DNA from: Hyparrhenia diplandra
Lineage: Eukaryota; Streptophyta; Magnoliopsida; Poales; Poaceae
DNA: 64,000 nucleotides
Assembly (NCBI GenBank): GCA_015847255.1
Contig: JADLZK010007185.1
Span: 1 to 64,000 of the forward strand
Direction of reading: 5' to 3'
Part shown: one piece after another, positions 32,412 to 45,102 of the stretch
Layout: the number at the start of each line of letters is the position of its first letter
Position numbering within the stretch: the stretch's first letter is position 1
Program-made: the position numbers and the translations under genes
The notes under the pieces: model-generated
Databases searched by the model: none
Seen by the model: the letters and a program-made list of their open reading frames with translations, nothing else
Told to the model about the DNA's origin: nothing

Positions 32412-35400
32412 ATGCCTTCAGCCTTCCTTAGCCTCGAAGGCTCCAACGCCAACCCAGAGCCTACATATACAGGATTACCTAGGAGCCTCCCCTCAGCCTC
32501 TCCTGGATCCACACAGCTAGCTAGTGCGCAGCGAGCGACCACAGCAGCGCCAACTCGTCGGCCGGCACCGGCGCCGGCAGGAGAGGGTTATTCGTGAGCC
32601 CAAGGCGGGCCTCCAGGCTTCTCCCGTGTGGATCGGATCGACCTCCAGTTCGTCTTCGATCTGCTGCGTCGCCATCTAGCTGGCCGGCCGCCTACTTTTG
32701 GCCCTGGATCGATCGGCTACTTCCCCGACTCCGATCCGATGCCTATACCTGTCAGCCACTCCGCTCCAGCAGGCGCCGCCGCCGACCTGCCACCTATGGG
32801 TTACGGCCGGTAAGACCATGCCACTAATCTCCCTGGTCACTCTAGTCTAGAGTCTATATCGCACTCTGATCCATCTCTGTACATGAGGTTTGGTTGATGC
32901 TGATGGATCCGATAGATCTGGCATTCTGGCTCGGAAATTGTCGATCGCACTGCATTAATTTTTTACCCATATAGGCAGCACAGCAGTGTCTTTTGCGTGC
33001 CAAACTGAAGCTGCTGGATAATAACCTTCATGATTACACGCAGAACAATCTGATTTAATTTCGCGTGTGTTGTGTGTACTTTGTCTTGAGAATCGATCAT
33101 ACTCTTCTGTATTGTTTTGCTGTCCAATTCTTTGTTTTGCAGTGTTCCGTCACAAGGTTGGACTATTTAAACTTTGTGATTGCGTGGTTGCTGTTTCATA
33201 CATTTGCATCGCTGCATGCATAATTTGGGTCGGTAAGTAATCACTGCATCAAGACAGAAAAAAAGCACACAATAGGAGATTTTTGTGCTCAGCACAAACT
33301 TTGTGCGCAAATGGCTCAACTATTAATTTTAGTGTTTTACTGCAATGTCCTCTGAAAACAAGTTACACAAATATAATTAATTTCGTTTTGGATCTGGACT
33401 GGGCCGATCCTATATATACATGCCCAAAAGAAGTCTAGCCTATGCACTTCCCAGAGTCACGTTGTAGGAACAAGAGGGTGGACGCGGGACGACCATGGTA
33501 CCAGCCTATATATTCGGGGTGCCTTCCTAGCGGGGACCATGTGCCAGAGCAACACCCAATGGAGTTGGAGGCCGACGAGGCCAAGAAACTTGTGCACGGC
33601 GATGTAGAGGTTGGCGACACGGTGCTGTGTAGCTATTCTCCCCTACACGGTGCTGGCGCCGTCACCATCCTCTACCTCATCGGGCACAGGTTTCTTGGCC
33701 TTGCCCGTCTTCACCTCCCTTGCGAGCCGCTCTGGCTCATTGTGCCAACTAGGAAGGCTCCTCGATTACGGTTGCTGCCATGGCCGCCCACCCTACCGTT
33801 CATATGGTATGACTCCAGGCTCCTGTGGGCAGAAGTTGAGTTTCTTTTGGACATGGATAGGGTGGCCCAGTCCAGATTTAAAACACAATTAATTATAATT
33901 AATTACTCGTTGCTTTACAATCATTGCAATTTTTAAGTGGACCGCTGGAGCACAACTCTTAAATTTATTCTTATTAGTTTCTGAACTATTAATGTATTGT
34001 TTTGATTATTTTCTTCTATTTTGTATGGAAATTATCGATTGCACTGCACAATCCATAGCCAGCTGTCTTCTGTATGCCAAACTGAAGCTGCATGATAATC
34101 GCCTCTTCATCCTTACATCGCAAGGGAACCACATGCTCTTCTGTTGAGCATTGATTTCCCTTGTTGTGCATTCATATGATCTGTATGCCAAAAAGAAGTC
34201 TAGCCTATGAACAAGCTAATTTAATTTCACGTGTGTTGTGCTGTGTTGTGTGTACATTCTCTTGAGCATCGATTATATATGGCTCTTCTATATTGTTTTG
34301 CTGTCAAAGTCCTTGTTTTGCAGTCGTTCCGTCACAAGGCCGGTCCGACAATTTTAATTTTGTGGTAGGCTGCTTGCGGTTTCACACATTTGCATCGCTG
34401 CATGCAATAATTTGGGTCTGTAACTAATCGCAGCATCAAGGCAGAAAAAACACAATCAGCTATATTTTTGTGCTCAGCAAAAAATTTGTGGGTAAATGAC
34501 TGAACTTTTAATTTTAAGTTTTACTCCTGTGGTCCTCTGAAAACAAGTTACACGGCTGGTGTAATTAATTTCGTTTTGGATCTGGACTGGGCCGATCCTA
34601 TACATGCCAAAAAGAAGTCTAGCCTATGCACTGCCAGAGTCACGTTGTTAATGCCTACCAGTCTATTCAGGTGCCTTCATAGCGTTCGGGACCACGAGCC
34701 GGAGCAGCACCCAAGGGAGTCGGAGGCCGATGAGGCCAGAAACTTGTGCACTGGTAGGTGGAGGTTGGTGACACGGTGCCTCTGGCTCTTGTGGAGGTAT
34801 TCTCTCTTACACACTCTGGTGCCATCGCCATCCTCTACCTCACCGGGCACAAGTTTCTTGGTCCTCCCCGCCTTCACTTCCCTTTGTGAGCCGCTTGGCA
34901 CATGGTTCCAACAAGAAAGGAACCTCGATGGCTGGTGCCGTGGCCATCAACCCTGTCATTCATATGATGTGATCGTCTCTGGGCTCCTGTGGGCCAAAGT
35001 TGGTTTCTTTTGAACATGGACAGGGCAGTCCAGTGTTCAGATTTAAAACACAATTGATTATAATTAATTACTCGGTGGTTTAAGATAGAGAAATTTTTTA
35101 AGAGGACTGCTGGAGCACAGCTCTTAAATTTATTCTTATTAGTTTATGAACTCGTTAATGTATATGTTTTGCTTAATTTCTTCTATTTTGCATGGAAAGT
35201 ATCGATAGCACTGCACAATCTATAGCCACAGGCAGCTGTCTTTTGCATGTCAAACTGAAGCTGCTGGATAGTCACCTTCGTGCTGATTTAATTTCGAGTT
35301 TGTTGTGTGTAATTTCTTGATGAGTACCGATCATATATGGCTTACCTACCGTTTGTTTCCTTGTATCTACTATCTCACATGACTGTAGTATTATTGTTTT

Positions 35401-37371
35401 GCTCTCCAATTCTTTTTGTTCCTTAACAGTGTCCTGTCACAGGACCAGGCTATTGTGTTTTGTGCTAGGTTGCTCGCTGTTTCATATATATTTGCATCAC
35501 TGCATGCATGGACACACGAAACTTAATCATTGCATCATGGCAGAAAAAAACGCAATCAGCTATATTATTCTGGTGAGCACAAACTTGGTCCGCAAATTGC
35601 TGAGCGATTGATTTTATTACTCTTACTTTCTTAAGTCGTTAAAGTATTGTGTTGTTTAATTTCTTCTATTTTCAAAAAGGAGATGGAGGTTTTTTATTTT
35701 GTCTAGTTTAAAACACTGAGTCTGCAATTCATATTTTGGCTCAACACTGGCATGTTAAGATATGAGAACTCATTGGCTTTTGCCAGAAAATGTCAAATAA
35801 CGTGTGAGGTATATCTTGAAAGTCATGAGCTACCTAGAGTGCTTTTGTGTGCATCCAAATCTCTTCTGCATCTGTTGGTTTTTGATTCACCTTATTTCAT
35901 AGGACTTCTGCTTCTACTTCGTTGCTATGATTATTTGTTTTGGAAGAAGAGGCAAACCCATAAAATAAGGGGCAATTGATTTGACCATTATTTTTTTCTT
36001 CTAAAAATCTAAGTAGTTCTAGGTCCATATAGCGTCAAATCTAATTCCTAAGCTAGAAAGTGCAGAAGGTTCATTTCATTGAACTTAACAAAAAGTTAAC
36101 ATGTCAAAAGCAAGTTTAATTTTGATTGTAACATGTTCATTTCAAAAAGGTTCCAACAATAAGATCGGTGCAATTAGTGACAACATGCAACAATTTAAGT
36201 ACCATTGTATGTGTAACACCATTACACTATTCATAAAATTAGAAATTAATTCAGTTTCACATTAGATGAAGGGGCTCTTAGTCTTGGGGGTCATTGTATG
36301 AACTTACCTTGCCATGCTAATTAACATCCCTTGACGCTCAACAAAGTAAGATGGAAGTTAGTGTTGTCGAAATCAATATTCATACAGAGAATACAACATA
36401 CTTTTCTTTTTAATATGAATGCTGATTTGGTCCTGATGACTCCTTTGTTATTTTCCTTGGTGTTAAGCAAGGATGGTAATTCCCAGGTTGGGAGTGTTAA
36501 GCTATAGTGACCCATCGATGCTAAGAGTGTCTTTTCAATGAATTATGAAACCAACTTCATTTTGCTTTTGGTGGAGATGGTGTTAATTGCACAATACCTT
36601 GTTAACTCACTTTCACATTTATATGAATATAGAATAGTCAGAAGCTCATCGTGCCTTTTACATGTGGCCTTTTTGTTGAATTCTAAGGAAACTAACCTTT
36701 GTGGCTCTTAACATTGGAATTTTATTTGACCTGTCAGATTTTGGACTTCTTAGTTTACAAGAAAGCATCCTGTGTCCATTTATTTGTCTAATTTTTATGA
36801 AGAATTAGAGAAATGAACAGCAGCACAGAAAGCAAAAAGTCTCTGTGAGGAAAAAGGAAGGAAAAAACAAAGAGATGGCCAACAAATTTTGATGGAGCAA
36901 AAAGCATGTGCATCTTCGAGATATACAATCCTTGTTACATTTTAGGCATGAACAATCACTCCTTCTTGTACTTGTATATATTGTCTAGTAGAAGGTTGGA
37001 TTTGGGTTATCAAGTTGCTCCAAGGCATAATAATGAGACATTAATCTTGCTTTCTTGAGTTTAGTCTTTTCATTAACTACCAAAACCAAAAACAGGTACC
37101 TGTTATTGGTTGCTAAGTGTAATTTGCACATAGTTCCGCAAGAGAACTCATGGCTGCCGCCTGATGATCACAGAGTTGTTTGTCATTAAAAAATCTGTGA
37201 TTCTCACTGTCATTGTTCTTGTGGATTCATAGATTCCGCTAACAATTTTTATGGAACTAATGTGTGTTTTTGCGCTCTATCAGATCATACAGTAAGGTAC
37301 CCTCGAGAAGTGTTGCATCTCTAGAGGGGCTTAGGAAGCTCTGTGCCTCCCTCAAGTTGATGATGCTGTAA
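32412..37371 (+). CDS. Candidate gene with GC-rich first exon and distant last exon, unknown function
   Basis: Exon 1 ends at 32809 with a strong donor (GGCCG/GTAAGA). Its frame encodes LQFVFDLLRRHLAGRPP and GPGSIGYFPDSDPMPIP, ending LPPMGYG. A last exon at 37284-37371 (acceptor CTCTATCAG) continues in matching phase with RSYSKVPSRSVASLEGLRKL and ends LKLMML-stop. AATAAA follows at 37637-37642. In exon 1 an ATG opens at 32412 in the same frame, but a TGA at 32595-32597 separates it from the conserved-looking part, so the start is unclear and the gene may be damaged. The long intron holds a tandem triplication with possible extra exons. The protein is not recognised. Confidence 0.45.
32933..35672. 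repeat. Degenerate tandem triplication, unit about 1.1 kb
   Basis: Units begin near 32933, 34025 and 35194. Each starts GGAAAxTxTCGATxGCACTGCA and includes CAAACTGAAGCTGC, a TTTTGCAG (third copy AACAG) acceptor-like site followed by xGTTCCGTCACAAGG, a TTTGCATCGCTGCATGCA block, and TTAATTTCTTCTATTTTG at the end. Unit 3 lacks the central ~500 bases that in units 1 and 2 hold GGATCTGGACTGGGCCGATC and a reading frame. Confidence 0.88.
33442..33936 (+). CDS. Open frame in triplication unit 1 (possible internal exon)
   Basis: This 164-residue frame contains ADEAKKLVHGDVEVGDTVL and RLLPWPPTLPFIWYDSRLLW. The corresponding part of unit 2 (about 34625-35010) keeps the nucleotide similarity but is broken by stops and indels. 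That decay in one copy, while the other remains open over 495 bases, hints at either former coding use or chance. No domain is recognised and no splice model was secured. Confidence 0.25.
   Translation: MHFPESRCRNKRVDAGRPWYQPIYSGCLPSGDHVPEQHPMELEADEAKKLVHGDVEVGDTVLCSYSPLHGAGAVTILYLIGHRFLGLARLHLPCEPLWLIVPTRKAPRLRLLPWPPTLPFIWYDSRLLWAEVEFLLDMDRVAQSRFKTQLIIINYSLLYNHCNF
35673..37283. other. Rest of the long candidate intron
   Basis: AT-rich sequence without recognised elements or convincing exons. Confidence 0.4.
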
Positions 37372-37853
37372 TTTCCTGTTTGAGCTCGACTATACAGAGT
37401 TTACATCCCCAACGGATATATAGCTCTCCAGAAACGTACCAGCCTTTGTGTCTACTTTGTAAGTGCAAACTGCAAAGGTGAACATTTCAAAGCAATTTTG
37501 TTAATAGATTCAGTTTACCATACGATGAGAACTATTTCTATTATATATGTACCAACACATTGTATCACCCGGTCTATCTTAGTGAACACATTACACCTTT
37601 ATCAATTCTATAATGTATGCACCCTGTATCCCATTTAATAAAGTGTGTGCCTTCCACTATTTCATTTGTGAAGGGTAAGTAATAAATGAGTATTTTTTTA
37701 TGGACTAGCTATTCTAACTATTAATTAACTGTAGTAGTATCTATTTCCAAAGCAAATCAACAAAATAAAGAACTAAAGTTCAGATTAGTAACAACAAGAT
37801 TCAAGCCTTTGCTGCCATTTTGAGAGTACATAAAAAAATATAGAGGCCGGACG

Positions 37854-40660
37854 GGATGGATCGGACATGGCGCCCGACCCCCAAGCAGCTCAATGGGAGG
37901 CACCCTACGTGCTTGGCGGCTAGGTTCCTGGTGTAGGGGACGACGAAGGGTGGGGAGGGCCACCGCCGTTATGCCTTGACTGGCTGGACAATTTCTGTTG
38001 CTTCCTCCTCGTGTTGGTTGTCTGCATTGCTGCCGTACGTATGGTTCCGTGGCTTGTAGCTCCATGACGACTACAGGGATAGTCAGAAAGGGATCCTTCT
38101 GGTGGAGAGATATCTTGAAGTTAATTGACTCATTCGAATCAATGGCAAGTATTCAAGTTGGCAATGGGAACACTTGTCTCTCTGGAAAGACAGTTGTGTT
38201 GGGAAACCTCTTATATAACTCGGCATCCTCATGCTTTTTCATATGCCAAAAATCAGAATATCTCAGTCAGGAATGCCTTTAGGGAAGAAGAGTTTGTTGA
38301 CCTTTTCTCTTTACCTCTCTCCCAAATTGCCTATGACCAGGTTCTTAACATTGAGCTTTCAGGTTTCAGCCCGGCAAAAGCTTATAAAAATTGATGGGTC
38401 ATTAGGTGATTGACCCTTCTTTCAAATGGTTATGGAGATCTCCCTGTTAACCTAAACATAGAGTTTTCTTCTGGCTACTACTTAAAGGTAACGTTGAGTA
38501 CAAGAGACATCTTGAGAAGAAAACATATGATCCTGCCCTCATCTCTGTGAGATATGCTTAATGAATGTTGAAGAAACAGTTAATCATTTGTTCTGGCAAT
38601 GTCCTTTTGCTCAATCCCCCATCAACAGGATGGAGACTCTTTTGAAAACATCCAGGGCTTCAAAAATCAATTGAGTAGTCAATTCTTCATGGTACGTAGC
38701 TGTCATTACCATGTGCTGGACAATATGGAGAGCTCGGAATGAATTGATTTTTAACCTGAACCAATATGGGTTAAATGAATGCAGGGACTTTTTCTTCAAG
38801 GAGATGAGGCTTGTATCCTAAGGATAAATCCCAGTTTGAAACCAATATTTGATCAATGGATCCAGCACCTATAACTGATCTAATAGTTGCCCAGATTTTT
38901 TCCTTTCTTTTCATGTATTTTAGACTTTTTTTTATTGCCTCTGTTCCCAGGATTGTAGCTGTTTTTTTTTTTTCTGTTCCTTCTTTTTGTAACTCGGTTC
39001 TGTTTCATTTAAATAAAGCTCCCTGCAGGACCTCGGCTCCTCCAGTTTACAAAAAAAAAAAAAAAAAAAAATGACACTACGAGTACTCCGTCATCATGAA
39101 CGTCCCGCGCTGCACCTGACTAGAATGCACATGCTCGTGATAATGCCCTCTTTGCCTTCTCCGGCGCGGTCCAGCTGGACCGCCCTCACACCGCTTACCA
39201 CCTGTCCGGCACCAGCCCTAAGCACGTCGCCGGTGTGCTACAGTATGCATGCCCGCCTTCCTCCGATCCCAGACTCCAACTTTCATGTCTTTGTACTGTT
39301 TTCTTGCTACGAGAATGCTTTTGATGGATCCCGGCTAGTTGGTTAATTACATACTACAAATTGGTGAAGCTGCCTGGATTATCACACCGTTCCTTGCCAT
39401 ATATTGTTTTATACTCTAGTTTCTTGAATTCTTTGTTCGGATTTTTTTCTTTAAGAACGGTTTCCCTCTGCTTTTAAGAAAGCAATATCCAGGTACAATA
39501 CCGGGGTTACCAGTTCACAATACAGCAAAAACAGACGGAAAACAGCCTATAGCTACATCTAAATTTCATATATAAATGTCCGTTGCCGTAAATGAGCTTG
39601 GCTAGTAGATCGACTTCATCCATTTTAATATATATCATCCTTGATGAGCTTAATGTAGTGACAATCGCCCTCCTTGAGAATGGTAGACCACTTCTGCATG
39701 AAAGATAGCGCCGTGTAAATGATATCAGAAGGGGGTCTTAGGGAACTTGTGCCCAATAGCCATCTTATTCCGGTTTTTGTCCCGATTTCTGGTTGGCAAT
39801 CCGTCAACATGTTCTTCACTTGTGCTTGACTTTTCCTGTCTAACTGATTTTTCTTTGCATGTTGGCAATTATATGCAAATAATGTCAGTGCAGGAGACTG
39901 CAGATGATATCTTGGTGTTTGCAAATAGTGTGAATGTTTTCATCTGTACTGAGGATTCACCATGCAAAATTTTCTTCACAAACTCCAGAATGGGAAAAAC
40001 CAGCAGCTGCGCCAGGTAGATCTGCGATAGCAACTGCCGGAGCGGCGAACAGGGCAGCGACAGCGATTGCAAGGCTGCCACTGCCAGGATGTGCTTTGAC
40101 AGTCTTGTACGTGATGCTGCCTGGACCTGCGATCTACAGGAAGACGATTACAGTTTACAAGGCCACCATGAAGTATATTCACAGTCTTGTCCACGCGAGA
40201 TCTGCTTGGTTTGGACCTACGACGCTATTCCTCTTACTCGTCAATGTAACATTCTTTTTTTGCACTCTCTTCATTTTCCAGTGCAACCTTGGAATCAATA
40301 CATATGATTCCAGTCGACCACTGAAGATGATTTATGCATATCTGATGACTGTGCCTTGTTATGGCAGCTGATGGTCCACCTCGACATGACTGACAAGGTC
40401 TTAATGCCTAGCTGTGCAGTGCAACTCATATTCTGACTTTTAGTATTGGATGAGCCCAACCAAGTACCTTAGAAACAAAAGTACCTTAAAGAAAGCTGTA
40501 AGCAACAGTAATATATATGCCCTTGTAAGTAATAAGCAGTGGCATGTGCCAAAGAAGCGGTGAGGATTGATGACTCAAATCCCTTACCTCGAGATGCAGT
40601 TTTATGTCTGTTGATTCGATCCATCATTAACTGTTTGTGTGTCCATGACACTGATCTTTT
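37854..40660 (+). pseudogene. Paralogue copy 2 of the unrecognised family, split by a LINE
   Basis: It starts at ATGGCGCCCGAC (37867), parallel to ATGGCGTCCCAC at 50426, and meets TAG after 18 codons. A later frame gives EGWGGPPP, CLDWLDNFCCFLLVLVV, matching the membrane-like segment of copy 3. A LINE inserted at 38075. The gene resumes at 39071 (GAGTACTCCGTC, TRMHMLVIM). Exon 2 follows at about 39989 (acceptor CTCCAG, EWEKPAA), with CFDSLVRDAAWTC and a damaged second repeat, then a donor AAT/GTAACATT, an acceptor GGCAG near 40370 and DGPPRHD-stop. Indels, the early stop and the LINE make it non-functional. Confidence 0.8.
38075..39070 (+). mobile_element. 5'-truncated L1-type LINE inserted in paralogue copy 2
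   Basis: The 3' end of a plant L1 ORF2 is visible near 38540-38810: CEICLMNVEETVNHLFWQCP is the zf-RVT zinc motif, followed by CWTIWRARNELIF. The 3' untranslated part contains AATAAAGCTCCC and ends in 21 A (39051-39071). The target duplication is ATGACGACTAC (38064-38074) and ATGACACTAC (39071-39080). The frame has stops upstream. Confidence 0.88.
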
Positions 40661-40726
40661 ATTGCATAATGTTTCGGTTTTATTTTATTATTCGGTTTTT
40701 CTGTTTATATGATCTGCTATGAGTTT

Positions 40727-40978
40727 TTTTTTTTTTTGAAACCAATGCAAGCAAGTTGTGTTAAATAAGCTGATGGGAACAAAGTACACATGGGAACAAA
40801 CATCGTGCACTCCTTCGAGCTTAACCCAGAGCTCCGAATCTCGACGAGAAGAGCCACCGTGTAGGCACCAGTGACATCACTGACCCACCTGTTGCCCTCC
40901 AAGGAATCACGGACAGACCGCCCACGTCTCTGGCAGCCAACCGCGCGCCCGGTAGAGGTGAACATACGTCTAGTAAAA
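40727..40978 (-). mobile_element. 5'-truncated LINE fragment (ORF2 C-terminus)
   Basis: On the minus strand a frame with RGRSVRDSLEGNRWVSDVTG and ALLVEI resembles the extreme C-terminus of grass L1-like ORF2 proteins. It is followed by a poly(A) tail, seen as a T run at 40727-40738. Only the last ~240 bases of the element remain. Confidence 0.65.
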
Positions 40979-41752
40979 TACAAAAATGATCTTAATAGAA
41001 CTTATCTCCAATGGTAGTACTAAAATAATCATGGTGCAAAAATATAGCTTTTGGGTATCTATATATAATTCTTACAATAGTGAAGATGTATCCAGTTGAA
41101 TGAAATAAAAATCTCTATAGTAAGGATTACTTAACAGGTGAATAATCAAAATGACTCTAGCTTTGCAGTTCACAGGGGTGAAGGTTTTGTGACCCACATG
41201 ACTCTCAGGGAGTTTAATTTGAAAGCTAGGCAAAACAGGGTACGTAGGATGTGGACTCGCGAGCTCCAAGTGCGGAGGACACTGCTACAGAATCGCTCAT
41301 CACTACCGCCGGCATCACTGCCGAAATTTAATCCACCGGCAGTGTTGAACCTCGCCCGGCAGTGATGAACCGTTCAGGCGCGGGGAAACTCAGAAACTCC
41401 ACGGATACGACCAATACCGGCAGTGAAGATTCAGATTACCACCGGTTGAATCGTTCCCGGCAAAGTGGTCTTGATGGACTGTGCATCACTCGCAGGTTTG
41501 AATTAGAACCGAAAAAGCGATTTGAAGATTGACACAACCGGGTTGAATTAGAACCGATAGCGATTTGGGAGGGGAAGCAAATTAAAGGAACCGATAGCTC
41601 GCGGGGTTGAATGAAGAAGGAACAGTAAAAACAAACGATAGAAACAGAGAACGGAGATGAATTAAAAACGACTTGAGAGTCATTATATATTACTAGATAA
41701 TATATTTACAAAAGAAAAAAAAAAGAAAGCGGCGGCCGCCATCGCCTCGCCG

Positions 41753-42185
41753 CTACGCCGCCGCCATCGCCTCCTCCGCCGGGCCGCTTAGGCTTCGCCC
41801 CGCTGCCGGCCTCGTCCCGCCGCCCGCCGCGTTCCGCCGCCCGCGCGTTCCGGGCGCCCGGCTGCGTTCCGCCGGCGGCTGCCTGAGCTCCGCCGGCCTG
41901 GCGCGGTATCCCCTAGCGAGGATGTCGGCGATGGCCTCGACCTTGAAGGCGTAGAAGTTCGCCTTCTCCACCAATGGCCAAGGCACCGTTGGCGTGCCGA
42001 AGTTCTTCGGCTAGGTGGGTGAGCTTTCGGAGGGCGCCGTGGAGGCGCACCACGGTGAACAAAAGCTTCGTTGGTGTAGACGCCGGCTATCTCGTCGATG
42101 AAGAAGAAGCAAGCTGCCCGGGGTTTATGGAAAGAGAGAGGCTAATTAGCGATGGAGATGGTACCAAATCGAGCGTTGTTATATA
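41753..42185 (-). CDS. Minus-strand module inside the CACTA element
   Basis: A TATA box (TATATAA on the minus strand, 42179-42185) precedes a leader and GC-rich sequence with a frame MPWPLVEKANFYAFKVEAI and EAIADILARGYRARPAELR (41986-41753), rich in A, R and P afterwards. It could encode a small element protein or be captured host sequence. No domain is recognised. Frame choice is uncertain because a second frame (LLFTVVRLHGALRKLTHLAE) is open just upstream. Confidence 0.3.
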
Positions 42186-42785
42186 GTAGCAAGCCATGGA
42201 ATGCATGCAGTCCATTGTCATTCTCAAGATGCGGCGCCATGAAAATAGTCAACAGCGCACGACCGCTCATCCAATGGCCGCCGCGATCGGCCCGCCTCCC
42301 CATGAAAGGCCGACCCGCTACGCAAGGCTTTGCGCGTTTCCAATGGCCGCTTCCTCGCTGGCACGGCGTTTCCCAACACCCAATCCCGAAATCCCCGGTT
42401 CGATCCCCAACAAGCCAATTTTTGACCATTTTTTCAAGAACGATGATCGAAGTTTAGCATTGTTATTTTGAAACAAGGAATGCATGCTTCACATCGTTTA
42501 CCATTGCTACAAGATCAACCACACGCACCTTCGATGCCGACGGGTGAGGGAGCAGGGAGGGAGGAGGGAGGGAGACGAGAGACTTCGCCGGCCGGAGTAC
42601 GAAAATGACACACTCAACAAGCCAGAGCACGCCCACAACACCGCCGGGCTATTTAAAGAATCAAACTTTGTACCGCCCCAACGGATAGCCATCACTTTTT
42701 TTTCTTTTTTTACCACAATATCAGAGGCCGCCACGCTCACTTAGCGTGTTCACAAGTGGCCCGCGGCTGCATGCATGCCGCCGCT

Positions 42786-43060
42786 TGAGAACCGGCGTTG
42801 CAGGTGGCATTCACCGCCGGTTAGGAAACCGGCGGTGTCTCCGAATCGATGAGAAAGCCTCGGGCACCGTTGCAGCGTCCGACGGGTTAAATCAATGTCG
42901 GCTTAAAACACCGCCGGTGTAGTTTCACACCCGGCAGTTGATGGGTAGATCACACACCCGGCAGTGATGTGTAGATCCGCCGCCGGGTGCGCATCTTTTC
43001 GCCGGTGGTATTCGACATCACCGCCGGTGAAAACTTAGACCCGCAGTGATTTTGAAAAAT
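42786..43060. repeat. Internal GCCGG-repeat block of the CACTA element
   Basis: Many copies of CACCGCCGGT and CCGGCAGTGATG in both orientations occur here, as in the element's two ends. Their presence in the middle of the element suggests internal sub-terminal sequence, either from a nested CACTA or from duplication. Confidence 0.65.
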
Positions 43061-43171
43061 TCAACGGCCGCGACGTTCTCAACTCGACCGGCCGACCATC
43101 GCACAAATGCCGGCGCGACCGCCGCCACGCCCTCCGCACAATGGCGGTCGACTCAACCACGCCATCTCACC

Positions 43172-43954
43172 TATTTAAACGCAAGGGGACGCCGTGTTTT
43201 GCACCCATTTCTCCTCTCTCGTTGTTGCATTCTTGGTTCGTCCAAGAGTTCCTAACCCTCTCCTCAAAAAAATAGAGGGCTTAATTTTGAATTTTTAGTG
43301 TCATGGGTTTTGGATCTAGGAAATGTTTTTTCTCCTTATTTTCCTTGTTCTTCGTCCCCGATCTTCTTTGCTAGCAAAGATACTTTCCAGTTCCACATAC
43401 ATATGGCCTTTCTTTGGGAGAAAGCCCTCCACATATAGATATGCCTAGTCCAAGAAAATGGTTTACGTAAAAGGTGCTAGAAGAGTCTTATCGATGAAGG
43501 AGAGACACCGGGGCTTGCGCCTTCGTGGGTGCCATGATTGAAGATCGAACTCGACTCATATTAAGAGTCCGGAGTCCTTGTGCTTTGGGGTGCTAGTGTT
43601 CACCAATATTCCGTGCACATGGGCATATAGTATCTCGAATCATATGTTGCATCCATGGAAAAACAACCCTCATTGGACCAAGTTATCGTGATTTCATCCT
43701 TGGTCCAATGGTTAAGTTTGGGTCAAGATGAAGCTCCCGGTGAATCTCATCCTCCAACGCCCTCAATGAGTGCACGTAGCAGCCTCGCCACTTTTTCGAT
43801 CCGAGGAGATGCTACAAGAGATTTACCGAGGTGGTTAAATTTTAATGTGTTTGTACACTTTGATTGTAGCATTGACCTATCTCGTGAATTGGTCTTTGTT
43901 ACCATATATTTAGTTCTATGTAAGGTCTTTGCTATGGAAACATATGTAATGTAA
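43172..43954 (+). CDS. Plus-strand module in the CACTA element, open frame 43655-43954
   Basis: A TATA-like TATTTAAA (43172-43179) lies at the end of the repeat block. Downstream an ATG at 43655 opens a 99-residue frame (MEKQPSLDQVIVISSLVQ; PPTPSMSARSSLATF; DLPRWLNFNVFVHFD). Its composition looks less random than that of its neighbours. The 5' leader contains CTCTCC-rich sequence and possible introns. No family is recognised. Confidence 0.3.
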
Positions 43955-44339
43955 GGTCTTTGTTATGGAAATATATGCAATCAAATTTCTTATCTGTTGT
44001 ATTTCTGCTTTTGATATGAATCTTGATTGTCTCTTCGATACCTTTGAGTTTCCATTTTTACCCTTCATCGAACGTAATAAAGACGGTTGTAATAAAGACG
44101 GGTTAAGCGCCAATGAAATATGCCGCATATTGTGAGGAAAATTCAAATGTATATATCCAAATCTAATGTGAATGAAATAAAGTTATATATGTAATAAAAA
44201 ATAAAGAACGAGATAATGAATTTTATTCACATCCATATCCCCTTCGTAACGTATAACCAAAACCCCAGCTTTTATGCGGAAGCATCTACTGCACATATGT
44301 AGCAAAGAAAGTAACAATGCATGCATGCAAACCGAAAGT

Positions 44340-44480
44340 GAAGTGACAACACCGTGAATTCACCGCCGGATACATACAAACAACCGTAGTGATATTGTAT
44401 TCACCGCCGCTCCATTCAAATAAACGGTAGTCATGTTGTTATCACTACCGGGTATATCTTAATACCCGCATGCTGATGTG
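44340..44480. repeat. Second internal CCGCC-repeat block of the CACTA element
   Basis: Blocks such as TTCACCGCCGGATAC and TTCACCGCCGCTCCATTC repeat at about 50-base spacing just before the next TATA box. Confidence 0.55.
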
Positions 44481-44499
44481 CCCGTGACCGATCAATCGC

Positions 44500-45102
44500 T
44501 ATAAATCAATGCGCCCGGCCGCATCCACACACATACCCAAGCACGCACCCACGAGCTCCCGGCCACTCGCATCTAAATCCACTCAGCTCTTTCACTCTCT
44601 CTCTCTTTCTAGGAGATTTGTTCATGGCTCCGTGGATATTACATTGGTAAGGATATTTTTTTTCTTGTCTAGAATTCCTATATAATATGCATATAAACAA
44701 TACATATAAATATACTATATATATTTATGAGCTTTGTCCTTTTTTTTTTTTTTATCGCTTTCACCGGTGGCGGTCCTCCGCCTTTGCCGCCACCACAAGA
44801 ACTGTGTTTCCACGCCGGGCGATGAGCCATTCGCCCCGGTGTGGACACAAGGCCATTCCCTTATCCAGCCATCGTATGTAATTTTTTCTAATATTTTTTA
44901 TTTCTTATTTTACTATAACAAAACTACATGGACAATTAGTTTAACTTAACGTTATTTTGTTGCATTTATATGTTTCACAGACTTTATCCCCAATACAATG
45001 GCTAGAAACAAAGACTTAGCTGGTTCTCTATCTCTCGGTTTTGTGGAGACCACGACATCTAGAGCATCGTCACCGGTCATCAACTATATACGTGTGAAAT
45101 AA
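44500..45102 (+). CDS. Plus-strand spliced-looking module in the CACTA element
   Basis: TATAAAT at 44500-44506 is followed by a leader and ATG at 44624 (MAPWILH), with a strong donor ATTG/GTAAGG at 44646. A GC-rich probable exon lies at about 44757-44873 and a third after a TTTCACAG acceptor at 44981. There ATG GCT AGA (44998) opens a 34-residue frame to TAA at 45102 (MARNKDLAGSLSLGFVETT). The exact exon chain is not proved and no protein family is recognised. Confidence 0.3.

Noticed and set aside
42380..42412. GGTTCGATCCCC as part of a tRNA gene
   Set aside because: The B box alone matches. There is no convincing A box, acceptor stem or anticodon arm; it lies inside the CACTA element.
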